This document shows positions 1-8,700 of a stretch of DNA of 64,000 nucleotides, in pieces. The translations under genes were made by a program, and so were the position numbers. The first letter of the stretch is position 1, and each line of letters opens with the position of its first letter. The DNA lies in contig NZ_CP039740.1 of the NCBI RefSeq assembly GCF_005153485.1, positions 372,001 to 436,000 on the forward strand, in the 5' to 3' direction. Source of the stretch: Pseudolabrys sp. FHR47. GTDB lineage: Bacteria; Pseudomonadota; Alphaproteobacteria; Rhizobiales; Xanthobacteraceae. The notes below the pieces were generated by a model, which saw only the letters and a list, made by a program, of their open reading frames with translations, was not told the DNA's origin and did no database searches.

Positions 1-93
1 AATGCGGCGTTGTTTGCCGCCGCCGCTTACGCCTTCGTCCGCCTGCTGGAGAGCGCGCGGGCCAATGGCTCGCTGATGCAGACCGGCGAGTAG
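1..93 (+). CDS. 3' end of an unidentified gene
   Basis: Frame 1 is open from the window edge to a TAG at 91-93 and gives the last 30 residues of a protein, Ala-rich and apparently helical (LFAAAAYAFVRLLESAR), ending in a polar tail. There is too little to assign a family. The rest lies upstream of the window. Confidence 0.5.
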   Translation, partial: NAALFAAAAYAFVRLLESARANGSLMQTGE

Positions 94-254
94 CCTTAAA
101 TAACTGTAACTATTGGGCTATTTATGGCGTAAACCCGAATCTCATACTTGTGCGTTATATTGACGCGGTGCGTCAAAACCGACAGTGTGCCGCAGTGAAA
201 GAAGAACTGGAAAACGAGCTGATGCCCATTGGTGAATTCGACGGAGCGGCGGCA

Positions 255-1562
255 ATGCCGTCCACAAGCGGTGGCGTTCTCTCGGCGCCGCTCTACTGGC
301 TCTATGAAATGGGCCATGCCGCGCTCGATCCGTCGCGCCGCCTCGCCGATGCGACCCGGCTGTTCTTCCGCAATCCCGGCAATCCGTTGGCGCACACGAC
401 ATATGGCAAGTCGATGGCCGCGGCGGCCGAAGTGTTCGAACGCACGACGCGTATTTACGGCAAGCCGGAATGGGGCATCGACGACACGGTGGTCGGCGGT
501 GAACGCGTACCGGTTCACATTCACGCGGTGTGGGAACGTCCGTTCTGCCGGCTTCTGCATTTCGAGCGCAACTTCGAGCGCGCTCCGCGCCGCCCGCAGC
601 CGAAGGTGCTGATCGTTGCTCCGCTCTCCGGCCACTACGCGACGCTGCTGCGCGGCACGGTCGAAGCCTTCCTGCCCAATCACGAGGTCTACATCACCGA
701 ATGGCGTAATGCGCGCAATGTGCCGCTCGCCGAAGGCAAGTTCGATCTCGACGACTATATCGACTACGTCATCTCGATGCTGCACATGCTGCAAGGCGAT
801 TGCCATGTCGTCGCCGTCTGTCAGCCGGCGGTTCCGGTGCTCGCCGCGGTCTCGGTGATGGAAGGCAACGACGACCCCTACGTGCCGCACAGCATGACCC
901 TGATGGGCGGGCCGATCGATACGCGCGTGAGGCCGACCGCCGTCAACAAGCTGGCGGAGGACAAGGACATCGACTGGTTCCGCCGCAACGTCATCACCAA
1001 GGTGCCGTTCCCGCATCCCGGCTTCATGCGCGACGTCTATCCGGGCTTTCTGCAGCTCACCGGCTTCATGAGCATGAACCTCGATCGCCATGTCGAAGCG
1101 CATCGCTCCCTGTTCACGCATCTCGTCAAGGGCGACGGCGACTCGGCGCAGAAGCATCGCGAATTCTATGACGAATATCTTGCCGTCATGGACCTGTCGG
1201 CGGAATTCTATCTGCAGACCGTCAATACCGTCTTCATCAGGCACGCGCTGCCGAAGGGCGAGATGACCCATCGCGGCCTGCCGGTCGACCCGGGCAAGAT
1301 CCGCCGTGTCGCGCTGATGACCGTCGAAGGCGAGCACGACGACATTTCCGGTGTCGGCCAGACCGAAGCCACGCATGCGCTCTGTCCGAACATTCCGGCC
1401 GAGGACAAGGTGCACTATGTGCAGCCCGGCGTAGGCCACTACGGCGTCTTCAACGGCTCGCGTTTCCGCGCCGAGATTCAGCCCCGCATTGCCGACTTCA
1501 TGCTGTCGCACAATGGCGGCATCGGCGGCGGCAAGAAGCGGAATGCCGAGGCTGCGGAGTAG
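255..1562 (+). CDS. phaZ: Intracellular polyhydroxybutyrate depolymerase
   Basis: Cytoplasmic PHB/PHA depolymerase of the PhaZ1 type, which mobilises stored polyhydroxybutyrate. An alpha/beta-hydrolase core is visible: VAPLSGHYATLLRGT and the strand segment YITEWRNARNVPL, then the nucleophile elbow VCQPAVPV with the catalytic Cys (about residue 189) that replaces Ser in this family, a late Asp (GEHDDISG) and His (GVGHYGVF). The frame is open back to 150, but the ATG at 255 has GGAG 8 bases upstream and gives about 435 residues, the usual family start region; ATGs at 150 and 222 have poorer sites. No signal peptide, as expected of an intracellular enzyme. The C-terminal tail is Gly/Lys-rich. 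Confidence 0.9.
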   Translation: MPSTSGGVLSAPLYWLYEMGHAALDPSRRLADATRLFFRNPGNPLAHTTYGKSMAAAAEVFERTTRIYGKPEWGIDDTVVGGERVPVHIHAVWERPFCRLLHFERNFERAPRRPQPKVLIVAPLSGHYATLLRGTVEAFLPNHEVYITEWRNARNVPLAEGKFDLDDYIDYVISMLHMLQGDCHVVAVCQPAVPVLAAVSVMEGNDDPYVPHSMTLMGGPIDTRVRPTAVNKLAEDKDIDWFRRNVITKVPFPHPGFMRDVYPGFLQLTGFMSMNLDRHVEAHRSLFTHLVKGDGDSAQKHREFYDEYLAVMDLSAEFYLQTVNTVFIRHALPKGEMTHRGLPVDPGKIRRVALMTVEGEHDDISGVGQTEATHALCPNIPAEDKVHYVQPGVGHYGVFNGSRFRAEIQPRIADFMLSHNGGIGGGKKRNAEAAE

Positions 1563-1658
1563 CTCGCCGCCTACCGGTTGATGCTTCGGCTCGCGCCGTG
1601 CGTGACCGACGCGGTCGCTCTATGGCAAAGTAGAATAGATTCTGCCGTAGAGCCCATC

Positions 1659-2417
1659 ATGTCGCTCCCCTTCCGCGCCCTGTTTTCGCGCCGCGCCAGC
1701 GAGCCGTCGGTCATCGCCATCTCGTTCGGCGAAGAGGTCTTCGAGATCGCGCTGCGCCGAAATGCGCAGGCGCGCCGCTACACCTTGCGAGTGCAGTCGG
1801 CGACGCGCGAGGTGGTGCTGACACTGCCGCCGCGCGGCAGCCTCAAGCAGGCGCGTGATTTTGCCGAGCGCAACGCCGCCTGGATCGCCACGCGGATGGC
1901 GCGATTGCCGCAACCGGTCCCCTTCGCCGACGGCGCGGTGCTGCCCTTGCGTGGCGTGCCGCACCGCATCGTTCACCGGCCGCAAGCGCGCGGCACGGTC
2001 TGGACCGAGACCGAGGGCGAGGCGGCGCTGCTCTGCGTGGCCGGCGATGCGCCGCATGTCGCCCGCCGGGTTCACGACTATCTCAAGAAGGAAGCCCGGC
2101 GCGATCTCGATATCGCCAGCCGGCGTGCGGCGGACGCGCTCGGCGTGACGCTCAGGCGCGTGTCGGTGCGCGACCAGTCGAGCCGCTGGGGTTCGTGTTC
2201 GACCACGGGGGTGCTGTCCTATTCATGGCGCCTCATCCTGACGCCGCCTTTCGTGCTTGAATACCTCGCCGCGCACGAGGCCGCGCACCTTGTCGAGATG
2301 AATCACAGCCGCGCCTTCTGGCGGCAGGTCGCGCGCATCTGCCCCGACTTCCGCCTGGCCAAATCCTGGCTCGATGCCAACGGTGCCGATTTGCATCGCT
2401 ATGGTAATGGCGGCTAG
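1659..2417 (+). CDS. YgjP-like (DUF45) zinc metallopeptidase
   Basis: Putative zinc metallopeptidase of the YgjP/SprT-like DUF45 family. The C-terminal half carries the family signature: SSRWGSCSTTG, then the zinc motif HEAAH in YLAAHEAAHLVEMNHS followed by the RAFW segment, whose distal residues complete the site. About 252 residues, typical length. The frame also opens at 1578, but the family-like start MSLPFRALF at 1659 is preferred because the upstream 27 residues look non-coding. It sits between phaZ and the MFS exporter on the same strand. The physiological substrate is unknown. Confidence 0.8.
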   Translation: MSLPFRALFSRRASEPSVIAISFGEEVFEIALRRNAQARRYTLRVQSATREVVLTLPPRGSLKQARDFAERNAAWIATRMARLPQPVPFADGAVLPLRGVPHRIVHRPQARGTVWTETEGEAALLCVAGDAPHVARRVHDYLKKEARRDLDIASRRAADALGVTLRRVSVRDQSSRWGSCSTTGVLSYSWRLILTPPFVLEYLAAHEAAHLVEMNHSRAFWRQVARICPDFRLAKSWLDANGADLHRYGNGG

Positions 2418-2455
2418 TTTCCGCCGCGCCCACCTCAGGACATTTCGGTAAGCAA

Positions 2456-3664
2456 ATGCTCGTTCCCGGCACTTTAGCGCTCACGCTGCTTTTGGCGGCG
2501 CTCGCCGCGTCGGGCCCGCTGTCGACCGATTTCTACCTGCCGTCGATGCCGCAGATTGCGGAGCAGCTGCACGCTTCGCCGTCCGAGGTGCAGTTCACGA
2601 TTTCGCTGTTCCTGTTCGGCTTCGCCGTCGGTCAGATCGTCTACGGGCCGTTTTCGGATCGGCATGGCCGCAAGCCGGTGCTGCTGATGTCGATGGGCAT
2701 TTTTTTGGCCGCAACCGTGCTGTGCGTGATGTCGACATCGATTGAGATGCTGATCGGCGCGCGTCTGCTGCAGGCCTTCGGCGGCGCGGGCGGCGTGGTG
2801 CTGTCGCGCGCGGTGGTGCGCGATCTTTATTCCGGCCGTCAGGCCGCGCGCGAGATGTCGTTCATCTCGTCGGTGATGGCGCTCGCGCCGGTGCTCGCGC
2901 CGATGTTTGGCGGCATAGTGCAGGCGGGGGTTGGGTGGCGCGGTGTGTTCGGTGTGCTCGGTGTGCTCGGTGCCATCGTCGCCGTCGCCACCTATTTCTG
3001 GCTGCCGGAAACGCTGAAGACGCGCGCCAGCGAACGGGTGTCCATCGGGTCGATCTGGCAGTCGTATCGCGTCATCTTTCGCAACGGCGCTTACTGCGCT
3101 TATCTGGCGATGGGCACCGCGACCTATTCCGGCCTGCTCGCCTGGCTCGCCGGCTCGGCATTCCTGTTGCAGAACGTTTACAGGCTGACGGCCTTCGAGT
3201 TCGGCTTTGTCTTCGCGATCGGATCTGCGGGCTATCTGATCGGCTCGAATATCGGAGCGCGTATCGTTATCCGTCTCGGTATCGACTTCGTGATCGGAAT
3301 CGGTGCAGTGCTGGCGACGATCGGTGGCATCGTGTTCTTTGTCTCGCTCTATATCGGTTTTGCGTCGTCGCTCGCTGTCGTATTGCCGATGACGATTTAT
3401 CTGACCGGCCTCGGCATGGTGTTGCCGCAGTCGGTCGCCGGCGCCATGACGCCGTTTCCCGAGCGTGCCGGCGCGGCGTCATCGCTGTTCGGCTTCATTC
3501 AGCAGACGGGTGCCGCGCTGTGCGGCTCGCTGGTGGGCTTGATGCTCAATCGCGGCGCGATGCCGCTCGCCGCCGCGGTGGCGATCATGGGGCTGACAAC
3601 GCTCGTCATCTGGATGGCGACGCGCGGCATTCGCAAAAGCCACGCCGCCGCCCACGATATTTAA
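2456..3664 (+). CDS. Bcr/CflA-family MFS drug efflux transporter
   Basis: Inner-membrane proton-coupled multidrug exporter of the DHA1 Bcr/CflA group, 402 residues with about 12 hydrophobic helices. The family hallmark STDFYLPSMPQI (residues 23-34) follows the first helix, and MFS motif A GPFSDRHGRKP (64-74) lies between helices 2 and 3. The motif C-like helix APVLAPMFGG follows. The gene starts 38 bp after the metallopeptidase gene and converges with the penicillin-binding protein gene, leaving only 2 bp between stop codons. Substrate unknown. Confidence 0.88.
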   Translation: MLVPGTLALTLLLAALAASGPLSTDFYLPSMPQIAEQLHASPSEVQFTISLFLFGFAVGQIVYGPFSDRHGRKPVLLMSMGIFLAATVLCVMSTSIEMLIGARLLQAFGGAGGVVLSRAVVRDLYSGRQAAREMSFISSVMALAPVLAPMFGGIVQAGVGWRGVFGVLGVLGAIVAVATYFWLPETLKTRASERVSIGSIWQSYRVIFRNGAYCAYLAMGTATYSGLLAWLAGSAFLLQNVYRLTAFEFGFVFAIGSAGYLIGSNIGARIVIRLGIDFVIGIGAVLATIGGIVFFVSLYIGFASSLAVVLPMTIYLTGLGMVLPQSVAGAMTPFPERAGAASSLFGFIQQTGAALCGSLVGLMLNRGAMPLAAAVAIMGLTTLVIWMATRGIRKSHAAAHDI

Positions 3665-3666
3665 TT

Positions 3667-5769
3667 TTAGCGCCGGCCGAACAGATTGTTGAGCAGCCAG
3701 CCGTCGAGGCTCGCGCCCGTTGTCTGGCGTTGCTCATTGCTCGCCATCGGCACGGAGGCGGGCGGCTGCAGCGGTTGTTGCACTGCCGGCTGGTTGCCGC
3801 CGAACAGGCTGTCGAAGAAGCCGCGTGACGGCACGCTCGGCAGGCCGGCGACCGGCACACCACGATGAACGTCGCGCATGTAGCGGCTCCAGATCTCGAC
3901 CGGCAAGCCGCCGCCGGTGACCTTCTTCATCGGCGTATTGTCGTCGTTGCCGAGCCACACGCTGGTGACGAGGTGCGCGGTATAGCCGATGAACCAGGCG
4001 TCGCGGAAATCCTGGCTGGTGCCGGTTTTGCCGGCGGCCGGCCAGCCCGCAAGATCGGCCTTGTGCGCGGTGCCGATGGTCAGCGTTTCCTGCATCATCT
4101 GATTCATCATGCCGACGGTTCCGGCATCGACGATGCGGCCGAGCGGCTGCTGATTGCGGAAATAGAGCACCTTGCCTTCGACGGTGCTGATACGCTCGAT
4201 GACATAGGGGGTTACGGCATTGCCGCCGTTGGCGAACACGGCATAGGCGCCGGTGAGTTCGAGCGGCGACACTTCCGACGTGCCGAGCGAGATCGAGGCG
4301 TTCGGCTCGAGCTTCGATGCGATGCCGAGCCGATGCGCGGTGCGGATCACCGCCATCGGCGTCACTTCCATGGTGAGGCGCACCGACACCGTGTTGAGCG
4401 ACAGCGCCAGCGCGCGGGTTAGCGTCACCGGCCCGAAATATTCGTGACTGTAGTTCTCCGGCGCCCAGCCCTTGATCTTGATCGGGCCGTCGACGCGCAC
4501 GGTGTCCGGCGTCAGCCCGCGCTCGAGCGCGGTGAGATAGACGAAAGGCTTGAACGCCGAGCCCGGCTGGCGCTTGGCGGCAACGGCGCGGTTGAACTGG
4601 CTTTCGGCGTAACTGCGTCCGCCGATCAGCGCTCGCACCGCGCCATTCGGTGTCATCGACACCAGGGCCGCCTGCGTTGCTCCGACCTTCGCCGCCTTGG
4701 CGAATTCTTCGGCCAGCGCCTTCTCGGCGCTTGCCTGCGCGCCTGAGTCGATCGTGGTCTGGACGACGATATCTTCCTCGATATGGCCGAGTGTGTCGTT
4801 GACCGCATCCATGATCCAGTCGGCGACGTAATTGCTCGACGCGCTGTTGACCTGCGCCACGATGCGGGGCGGTTTGGCGATGGCCAGCTTCTCGTTCGCC
4901 GGCGTGATGAAGCCGAGTTCGCTCATGGCGGCCAGCACGATACGGGCGCGGCGTTCGGCGGCGTTATAGTCACGCGTCGGGGCAAGCCGCGACGGCGATT
5001 TGACGAGGCCGGCGAGCAGGGCCGCCTCGCCGATGGTGAGCTGCCGCGCGGGTTTGCCGAAATAGCGCTGAGCGGCCTGCTCGATGCCGTAGGCGCCGGC
5101 ACCGAAATAGACGCGGTTGAGGTATAGCTCGAGGATCTGGGCTTTGGAGAACTTGCGCTCCAGCCAGATCGCCAGCATTGCCTCCTGCAGCTTGCGGGTC
5201 AGCGTGCGTTCCTGCGTCAGGAACAGGTTCTTGGCGAGTTGCTGCGTCAGTGTCGAGCCGCCCTGGGCGACGCCGCGATGCATGATGTTGGCGTAAGCCG
5301 CGCGGGCGATGCCGTAAGGATCGATGCCATAGTGATCGTAGAAGCGCCGGTCCTCGATGGCGATGAAGGCCTTGGGCACGTGCGGCGGCATGTCCTTGAG
5401 CGCCAGCACCTCACCGGCCATGTCGCCGCGGCGAGCGAACTCGTTGCCGGCCGTGTCCAGCATACGGATGGTCGGCGGGCGTTTCGGAATCTCGAGTGAC
5501 TGGATAGGCGGGAGGTGCGCGCCGACATAGCCGACAACGGCGGTCAGGCCGATGCAAACCCAGATGCAGGCGATCAGCGACCAGTAGGCGACGCGGCCGA
5601 CGAGCGAGCGCTTGCGCCCGCGCGCTTTCGACCGGGCTTTCTTCTTTTTCGAAGAGGCTTTGCGCGGTCGCGAAGGGCCGCCGCCGTTGGCCGGCGTCAC
5701 GCGCACTTCGGGCGCGTCATCGAACACCGGCTCCCGGCGGCCGCCTGATCGTCCCGGTCCCGACGCCAT
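3667..5769 (-). CDS. Class A penicillin-binding protein (PBP1A/1B-type)
   Basis: Bifunctional peptidoglycan synthase, about 700 residues. A very basic cytoplasmic N-terminus (KKKKARSKARGRKR, 41-54) is followed by one membrane anchor (about 58-82). The glycosyltransferase domain shows the catalytic Glu in AIEDRRFYDHYGID (E139) and QGGSTLTQQLAKN (169-181). The transpeptidase domain has SxxK as SAFK (S404), SxN as SLN (457-459) and KTGTS (581). The frame runs 146 codons further upstream, but that extension is Arg-rich and featureless, so the ATG at 5769 is chosen. It acts in the periplasm on lipid II; it is monocistronic and divergent from hpaR. Confidence 0.9.
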   Translation of the reverse strand: MASGPGRSGGRREPVFDDAPEVRVTPANGGGPSRPRKASSKKKKARSKARGRKRSLVGRVAYWSLIACIWVCIGLTAVVGYVGAHLPPIQSLEIPKRPPTIRMLDTAGNEFARRGDMAGEVLALKDMPPHVPKAFIAIEDRRFYDHYGIDPYGIARAAYANIMHRGVAQGGSTLTQQLAKNLFLTQERTLTRKLQEAMLAIWLERKFSKAQILELYLNRVYFGAGAYGIEQAAQRYFGKPARQLTIGEAALLAGLVKSPSRLAPTRDYNAAERRARIVLAAMSELGFITPANEKLAIAKPPRIVAQVNSASSNYVADWIMDAVNDTLGHIEEDIVVQTTIDSGAQASAEKALAEEFAKAAKVGATQAALVSMTPNGAVRALIGGRSYAESQFNRAVAAKRQPGSAFKPFVYLTALERGLTPDTVRVDGPIKIKGWAPENYSHEYFGPVTLTRALALSLNTVSVRLTMEVTPMAVIRTAHRLGIASKLEPNASISLGTSEVSPLELTGAYAVFANGGNAVTPYVIERISTVEGKVLYFRNQQPLGRIVDAGTVGMMNQMMQETLTIGTAHKADLAGWPAAGKTGTSQDFRDAWFIGYTAHLVTSVWLGNDDNTPMKKVTGGGLPVEIWSRYMRDVHRGVPVAGLPSVPSRGFFDSLFGGNQPAVQQPLQPPASVPMASNEQRQTTGASLDGWLLNNLFGRR

Positions 5770-6078
5770 CTGCGCAACCCAAATTCGACAAAACGCCGGC
5801 GTCCCTCGAGGCGCCGATCCCCGGGCAAAGCGTATGCGGCGCGGTTTAAGGGGCCGTAAAGAAATAGCGCTTTTCGAGGCCGTTCGCGCCCGTAAGCTGG
5901 CGTTCAAACCGCGCAGCAACCTCTTGCAGTATCTTGTTTTTTTGTTCGGCGCGGCGCCGATTGGCCCACATAGGCCGGCGGGTCCGGTTTGCGCCACATC
6001 GTGTCCGGGCTTAATGGGTGAAGCGACGATGGACGGGGCCACCGTGAGAGGCCGGCAAGGAACGAAGCGGGCGTAAGG
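5770..6078. other. Intergenic region between PBP and hpaR
   Basis: About 309 bases between the divergent PBP and hpaR genes. It contains an A/T-rich patch (TTGCAGTATCTTGTTTTTTTG near 5925-5945) in otherwise GC-rich DNA and must hold the two divergent promoters. I see no convincing palindrome or small gene here. Confidence 0.4.
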
Positions 6079-6630
6079 ATGGCGAAGACACGGACCCAGA
6101 TACGGGACTTCTCGCGGTCCTTGCCAATGTCGCTGCTCAGAGCGCGTGAGGCGGTGATGAGCCACTTCCGCCCCAGCCTCAATCATTTCGGCATCACAGA
6201 ACAGCAATGGCGCGTGCTGCGCGCGCTGTCCGCGGTCGACACCATCGAGATCATGGCGCTGGCGGAACGGACCTTCCTGCTGCCGCCGTCGCTGTCACGC
6301 ATTCTCCGCGACCTCGATGAGCGCGGCCTCATTTTGCGGCGTATCTCGGAGATCGATCTGCGCCGGGGTCTGGTGTCTATCAGCGCCCGCGGCCGCGATC
6401 TCATCGCCAAGGCCGGCGTGCATTCGGAGGCGATCTATTTGCAGATCGCCGAACGCTATGGCGCCGACCAACTGGCGCGCCTCCAGGATATGCTGCGCGA
6501 TCTCGAGGCGGCGCTGGCGGCGCCGATCGAAACCGGCGTGTTCCAGGAGCACGGCGGCAAGAAAGGCGGCAAGAAAGGCGGCAAAGCCGTCAGCCGCCGC
6601 AGCGCAGTGAACGGAAGACGGGCGCCGTAA
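6079..6630 (+). CDS. hpaR: MarR-family repressor of the homoprotocatechuate operon
   Basis: MarR-type winged-helix regulator. The N-terminal region LLRAREAVMSHFRP and GITEQQWRVLRAL are the signature of HpaR/HpcR, the repressor of homoprotocatechuate meta-cleavage operons. The recognition helix region is PPSLSRILRDLDERGLILRR, followed by the wing DLRRGLVSISARG. 183 residues, longer than E. coli HpaR because of a basic C-terminal tail with the repeated unit GGKK. It lies directly upstream of hpaF on the same strand, with a palindrome in the gap, so it probably represses the hpa operon until the aromatic inducer binds. An internal start at 6127 is also possible. Confidence 0.85.
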   Translation: MAKTRTQIRDFSRSLPMSLLRAREAVMSHFRPSLNHFGITEQQWRVLRALSAVDTIEIMALAERTFLLPPSLSRILRDLDERGLILRRISEIDLRRGLVSISARGRDLIAKAGVHSEAIYLQIAERYGADQLARLQDMLRDLEAALAAPIETGVFQEHGGKKGGKKGGKAVSRRSAVNGRRAP

Positions 6631-6682
6631 GCGCGAAAACCGGGCTCTCTGAAGAACTCAGCCAGGCGGGGCGCCGACCCCG

Positions 6683-6711
6683 TTGACTCGCGACCGCTTT
6701 CGATTAACTTA
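6683..6711 (+). promoter_or_regulatory. Candidate hpa operon promoter
   Basis: TTGACT at 6683-6688 and a TAACTT-like -10 at about 6705-6710 with a 16-base spacer. The -10 overlaps the left arm of the 16-bp palindrome, the arrangement expected if HpaR blocks polymerase. Confidence 0.4.
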
Positions 6712-6722
6712 ACATGTTAAGT
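6707..6722. promoter_or_regulatory. 16-bp perfect palindrome, putative HpaR operator
   Basis: ACTTAACATGTTAAGT reads identically on both strands and is AT-rich in a GC-rich genome. It lies 26 bases upstream of hpaF and 76 bases downstream of the MarR-family gene hpaR. MarR proteins typically bind palindromes of this size, so it is most likely the HpaR operator. Confidence 0.7.
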
Positions 6723-6748
6723 AACAAAAAAGCCGGTCAGGAAACGTC

Positions 6749-7135
6749 ATGCCGCATCTCTCGCTCGAGTATTCGGCCAATCTCGAGGGCAGGGCCGACA
6801 TCGCGGGCCTGTGCCGCGAACTGCATGCCGCCGTGCTGGCGTCCGGTCTGTTCGAACTCGGCGCGGTGCGCGTGCGCGCCTTCGCAGCACAACATTTCGC
6901 CATTGCCGATCTCGATCCGCGCAATTCGTTCATCGACATGTCGTTTCGCCTCGGCGAGGGGCGCAGCGCCGAGGACAAGAAGGCGGCCGGCGACAAGATT
7001 TTCGCCGCTGCGACAGCGCATTGCGCCAAGCTGCTCGCCGAACCGCATTTCGCCCTGTCGCTTGAAATTCGCGAAATCGATTCGGCGCTGAGCTGGAAGA
7101 AGAATGCCATTCACCCGCGGCTGCGCGGCAAGTGA
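6749..7135 (+). CDS. hpaF: 5-carboxymethyl-2-hydroxymuconate delta-isomerase
   Basis: Isomerises 5-carboxymethyl-2-hydroxymuconate (CHM) in the homoprotocatechuate meta-cleavage pathway. 128 residues, matching the family. The start MPHLSLEYS places Pro right after Met, the N-terminal proline that acts as general base in the tautomerase superfamily. The segments FIDMSFRLGEGRS and ALSLEIREID correspond to conserved strands of E. coli CHMI. AGGAAAC precedes the ATG. First gene of the hpaF-E-D-G-H-B-C operon, downstream of the palindrome. Cytoplasmic. Confidence 0.88.
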   Translation: MPHLSLEYSANLEGRADIAGLCRELHAAVLASGLFELGAVRVRAFAAQHFAIADLDPRNSFIDMSFRLGEGRSAEDKKAAGDKIFAAATAHCAKLLAEPHFALSLEIREIDSALSWKKNAIHPRLRGK

Positions 7136-7151
7136 CGAAGCCAAAGCGATC

Positions 7152-8669
7152 ATGAGCAAGCTCGATACCAACCTCGCCAAAGCGAACGAATATCTCGCGC
7201 GGTTCCGTGCAGCTGGCGTGCTCAATCAGATCGCCGGCGAAGCCGTGCCGGCGGCCGATGGCGCGACTTTCGACACCATTTCGCCGATCGACCTGAAGCC
7301 GCTGGCCAAGGTCGCGCACGGTAAGGCCGCCGACATCGACCGAGCGGCGAAGGCGGCAAAGCAGGCTTTTCCCGGCTGGGCCGCGCTCAGCGGCGACAAA
7401 CGCAAGGCACTGCTGCACAGGATCGCCGACGCAATTGTTGCGCGCGCGGAAGAGATCGCCTTCATCGAATGCATGGACACCGGCCAGGCGCTGAAGTTCA
7501 TGGCCAAGGCGGCACTGCGCGGCGCCGAGAATTTTCGCTTCTACGCCGACCGCGCCCCGGAAGCGCGCGACGGCAAGGCGTTGCGCATGGACGGCCAGCT
7601 CAATGTGACGAGCCGCGCGCCGATCGGGCCGGTTGGCATAATTACGCCGTGGAACACGCCGTTCATGCTGTCGACGTGGAAGATCGCACCGGCTTTGGCA
7701 GCGGGCTGCACGGTGGTGCACAAGCCGGCCGAGCTGTCGCCGCTCACCGCACGGCTGCTGGTCGAGATCGCGGAAGAGGCCGGGTTGCCGAAAGGCGTAT
7801 GGAACACCGTCAACGGCTTCGGCGAGGACGCCGGTAAGGCGCTGACCGAGCATCGCGACATCAAGGCCATTGGCTTCGTCGGCGAAAGCCGCACCGGGTC
7901 GGCGATCATGGCGCAAGGCGCCGCGACGTTGAAGCGCGTGCATTTCGAGCTCGGTGGCAAGAACCCGGTGATCGTGTTCGCCGACGCCGATATCGAGCGC
8001 GCGGCCGACGCCGCCGTGTTCATGATCTACTCGCTCAACGGCGAGCGCTGCACCTCTTCATCGCGGTTGCTGGTTGAGCAATCCATCTACGGCAAGTTCA
8101 CCAGTCTGGTCGCCGAGAAGGCGAAGCGCATCAAGGTCGGCCATCCGCTCGACCCGGACACCGTGATCGGGCCGCTGATTCATCCGCAGCATGAACGCAA
8201 AGTGCTCGATTACCTCGACATCGGCCGCCGCGAAGGCGCGACCGTGGCGGCCGGCGGCGGCAAGGTCGAAGGGCCGGGCGGCGGCTGCTACGTGGCGCCG
8301 ACCTTGTTCACCGAAGCCAACAACGGGATGCGAATCGCCCAGGAAGAAATCTTCGGCCCCGTTCTGACGGCGATACCGTTCAAGGACGAGACCGACGCGC
8401 TGGCGCTCGCCAACGACGTTTCTTACGGGCTCACCGCCTATCTCTGGACCTCCGACGTGACGCGCGCGCTGCGGTTCACCGACGCTCTCGAAGCAGGCAT
8501 GATCTGGGTGAACTCGGAGAACGTCCGGCACCTGCCGACGCCGTTCGGCGGCGTGAAGAACTCCGGCATTGGCCGCGACGGCGGCGACTGGTCGTTCGAC
8601 TTCTACATGGAAACCAAGAACGTCGCCTTCGCCACGACGAGCCACGCGATCGCGAAACTCGGCGGTTAA
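7152..8669 (+). CDS. hpaE: 5-carboxymethyl-2-hydroxymuconate semialdehyde dehydrogenase
   Basis: NAD-dependent aldehyde dehydrogenase oxidising the ring-cleavage product CHMS to CHM. 505 residues. All ALDH landmarks are present: Asn168 in TPWNTP, Glu266 in FELGGKNP, the nucleophile Cys300 in GERCTSSS, and EEIFGPV near the C-terminus. The frame is open from 7104, but the ATG at 7152 gives a family-like start (MSKLDTN); the earlier one would overlap hpaF. Assignment to HpaE rather than another ALDH rests on its place between hpaF and hpaD. Confidence 0.88.
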   Translation: MSKLDTNLAKANEYLARFRAAGVLNQIAGEAVPAADGATFDTISPIDLKPLAKVAHGKAADIDRAAKAAKQAFPGWAALSGDKRKALLHRIADAIVARAEEIAFIECMDTGQALKFMAKAALRGAENFRFYADRAPEARDGKALRMDGQLNVTSRAPIGPVGIITPWNTPFMLSTWKIAPALAAGCTVVHKPAELSPLTARLLVEIAEEAGLPKGVWNTVNGFGEDAGKALTEHRDIKAIGFVGESRTGSAIMAQGAATLKRVHFELGGKNPVIVFADADIERAADAAVFMIYSLNGERCTSSSRLLVEQSIYGKFTSLVAEKAKRIKVGHPLDPDTVIGPLIHPQHERKVLDYLDIGRREGATVAAGGGKVEGPGGGCYVAPTLFTEANNGMRIAQEEIFGPVLTAIPFKDETDALALANDVSYGLTAYLWTSDVTRALRFTDALEAGMIWVNSENVRHLPTPFGGVKNSGIGRDGGDWSFDFYMETKNVAFATTSHAIAKLGG

Positions 8670-8700
8670 CAGCCCACGGAATCGATCAAGGAGGGGAACC

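Noticed and set aside
96..1511. Long minus-strand open frame (471 codons) opposite phaZ
   Set aside because: It is antisense to a clear PHB depolymerase; the residue pattern is Arg/His/Val-rich with no family motif, a usual by-product of high GC content.
5770..6207. N-terminal extension of the penicillin-binding protein to 6207
   Set aside because: The extension overlaps hpaR, is Arg/Pro-rich and lacks similarity to PBP N-termini; the ATG at 5769 gives the expected topology.
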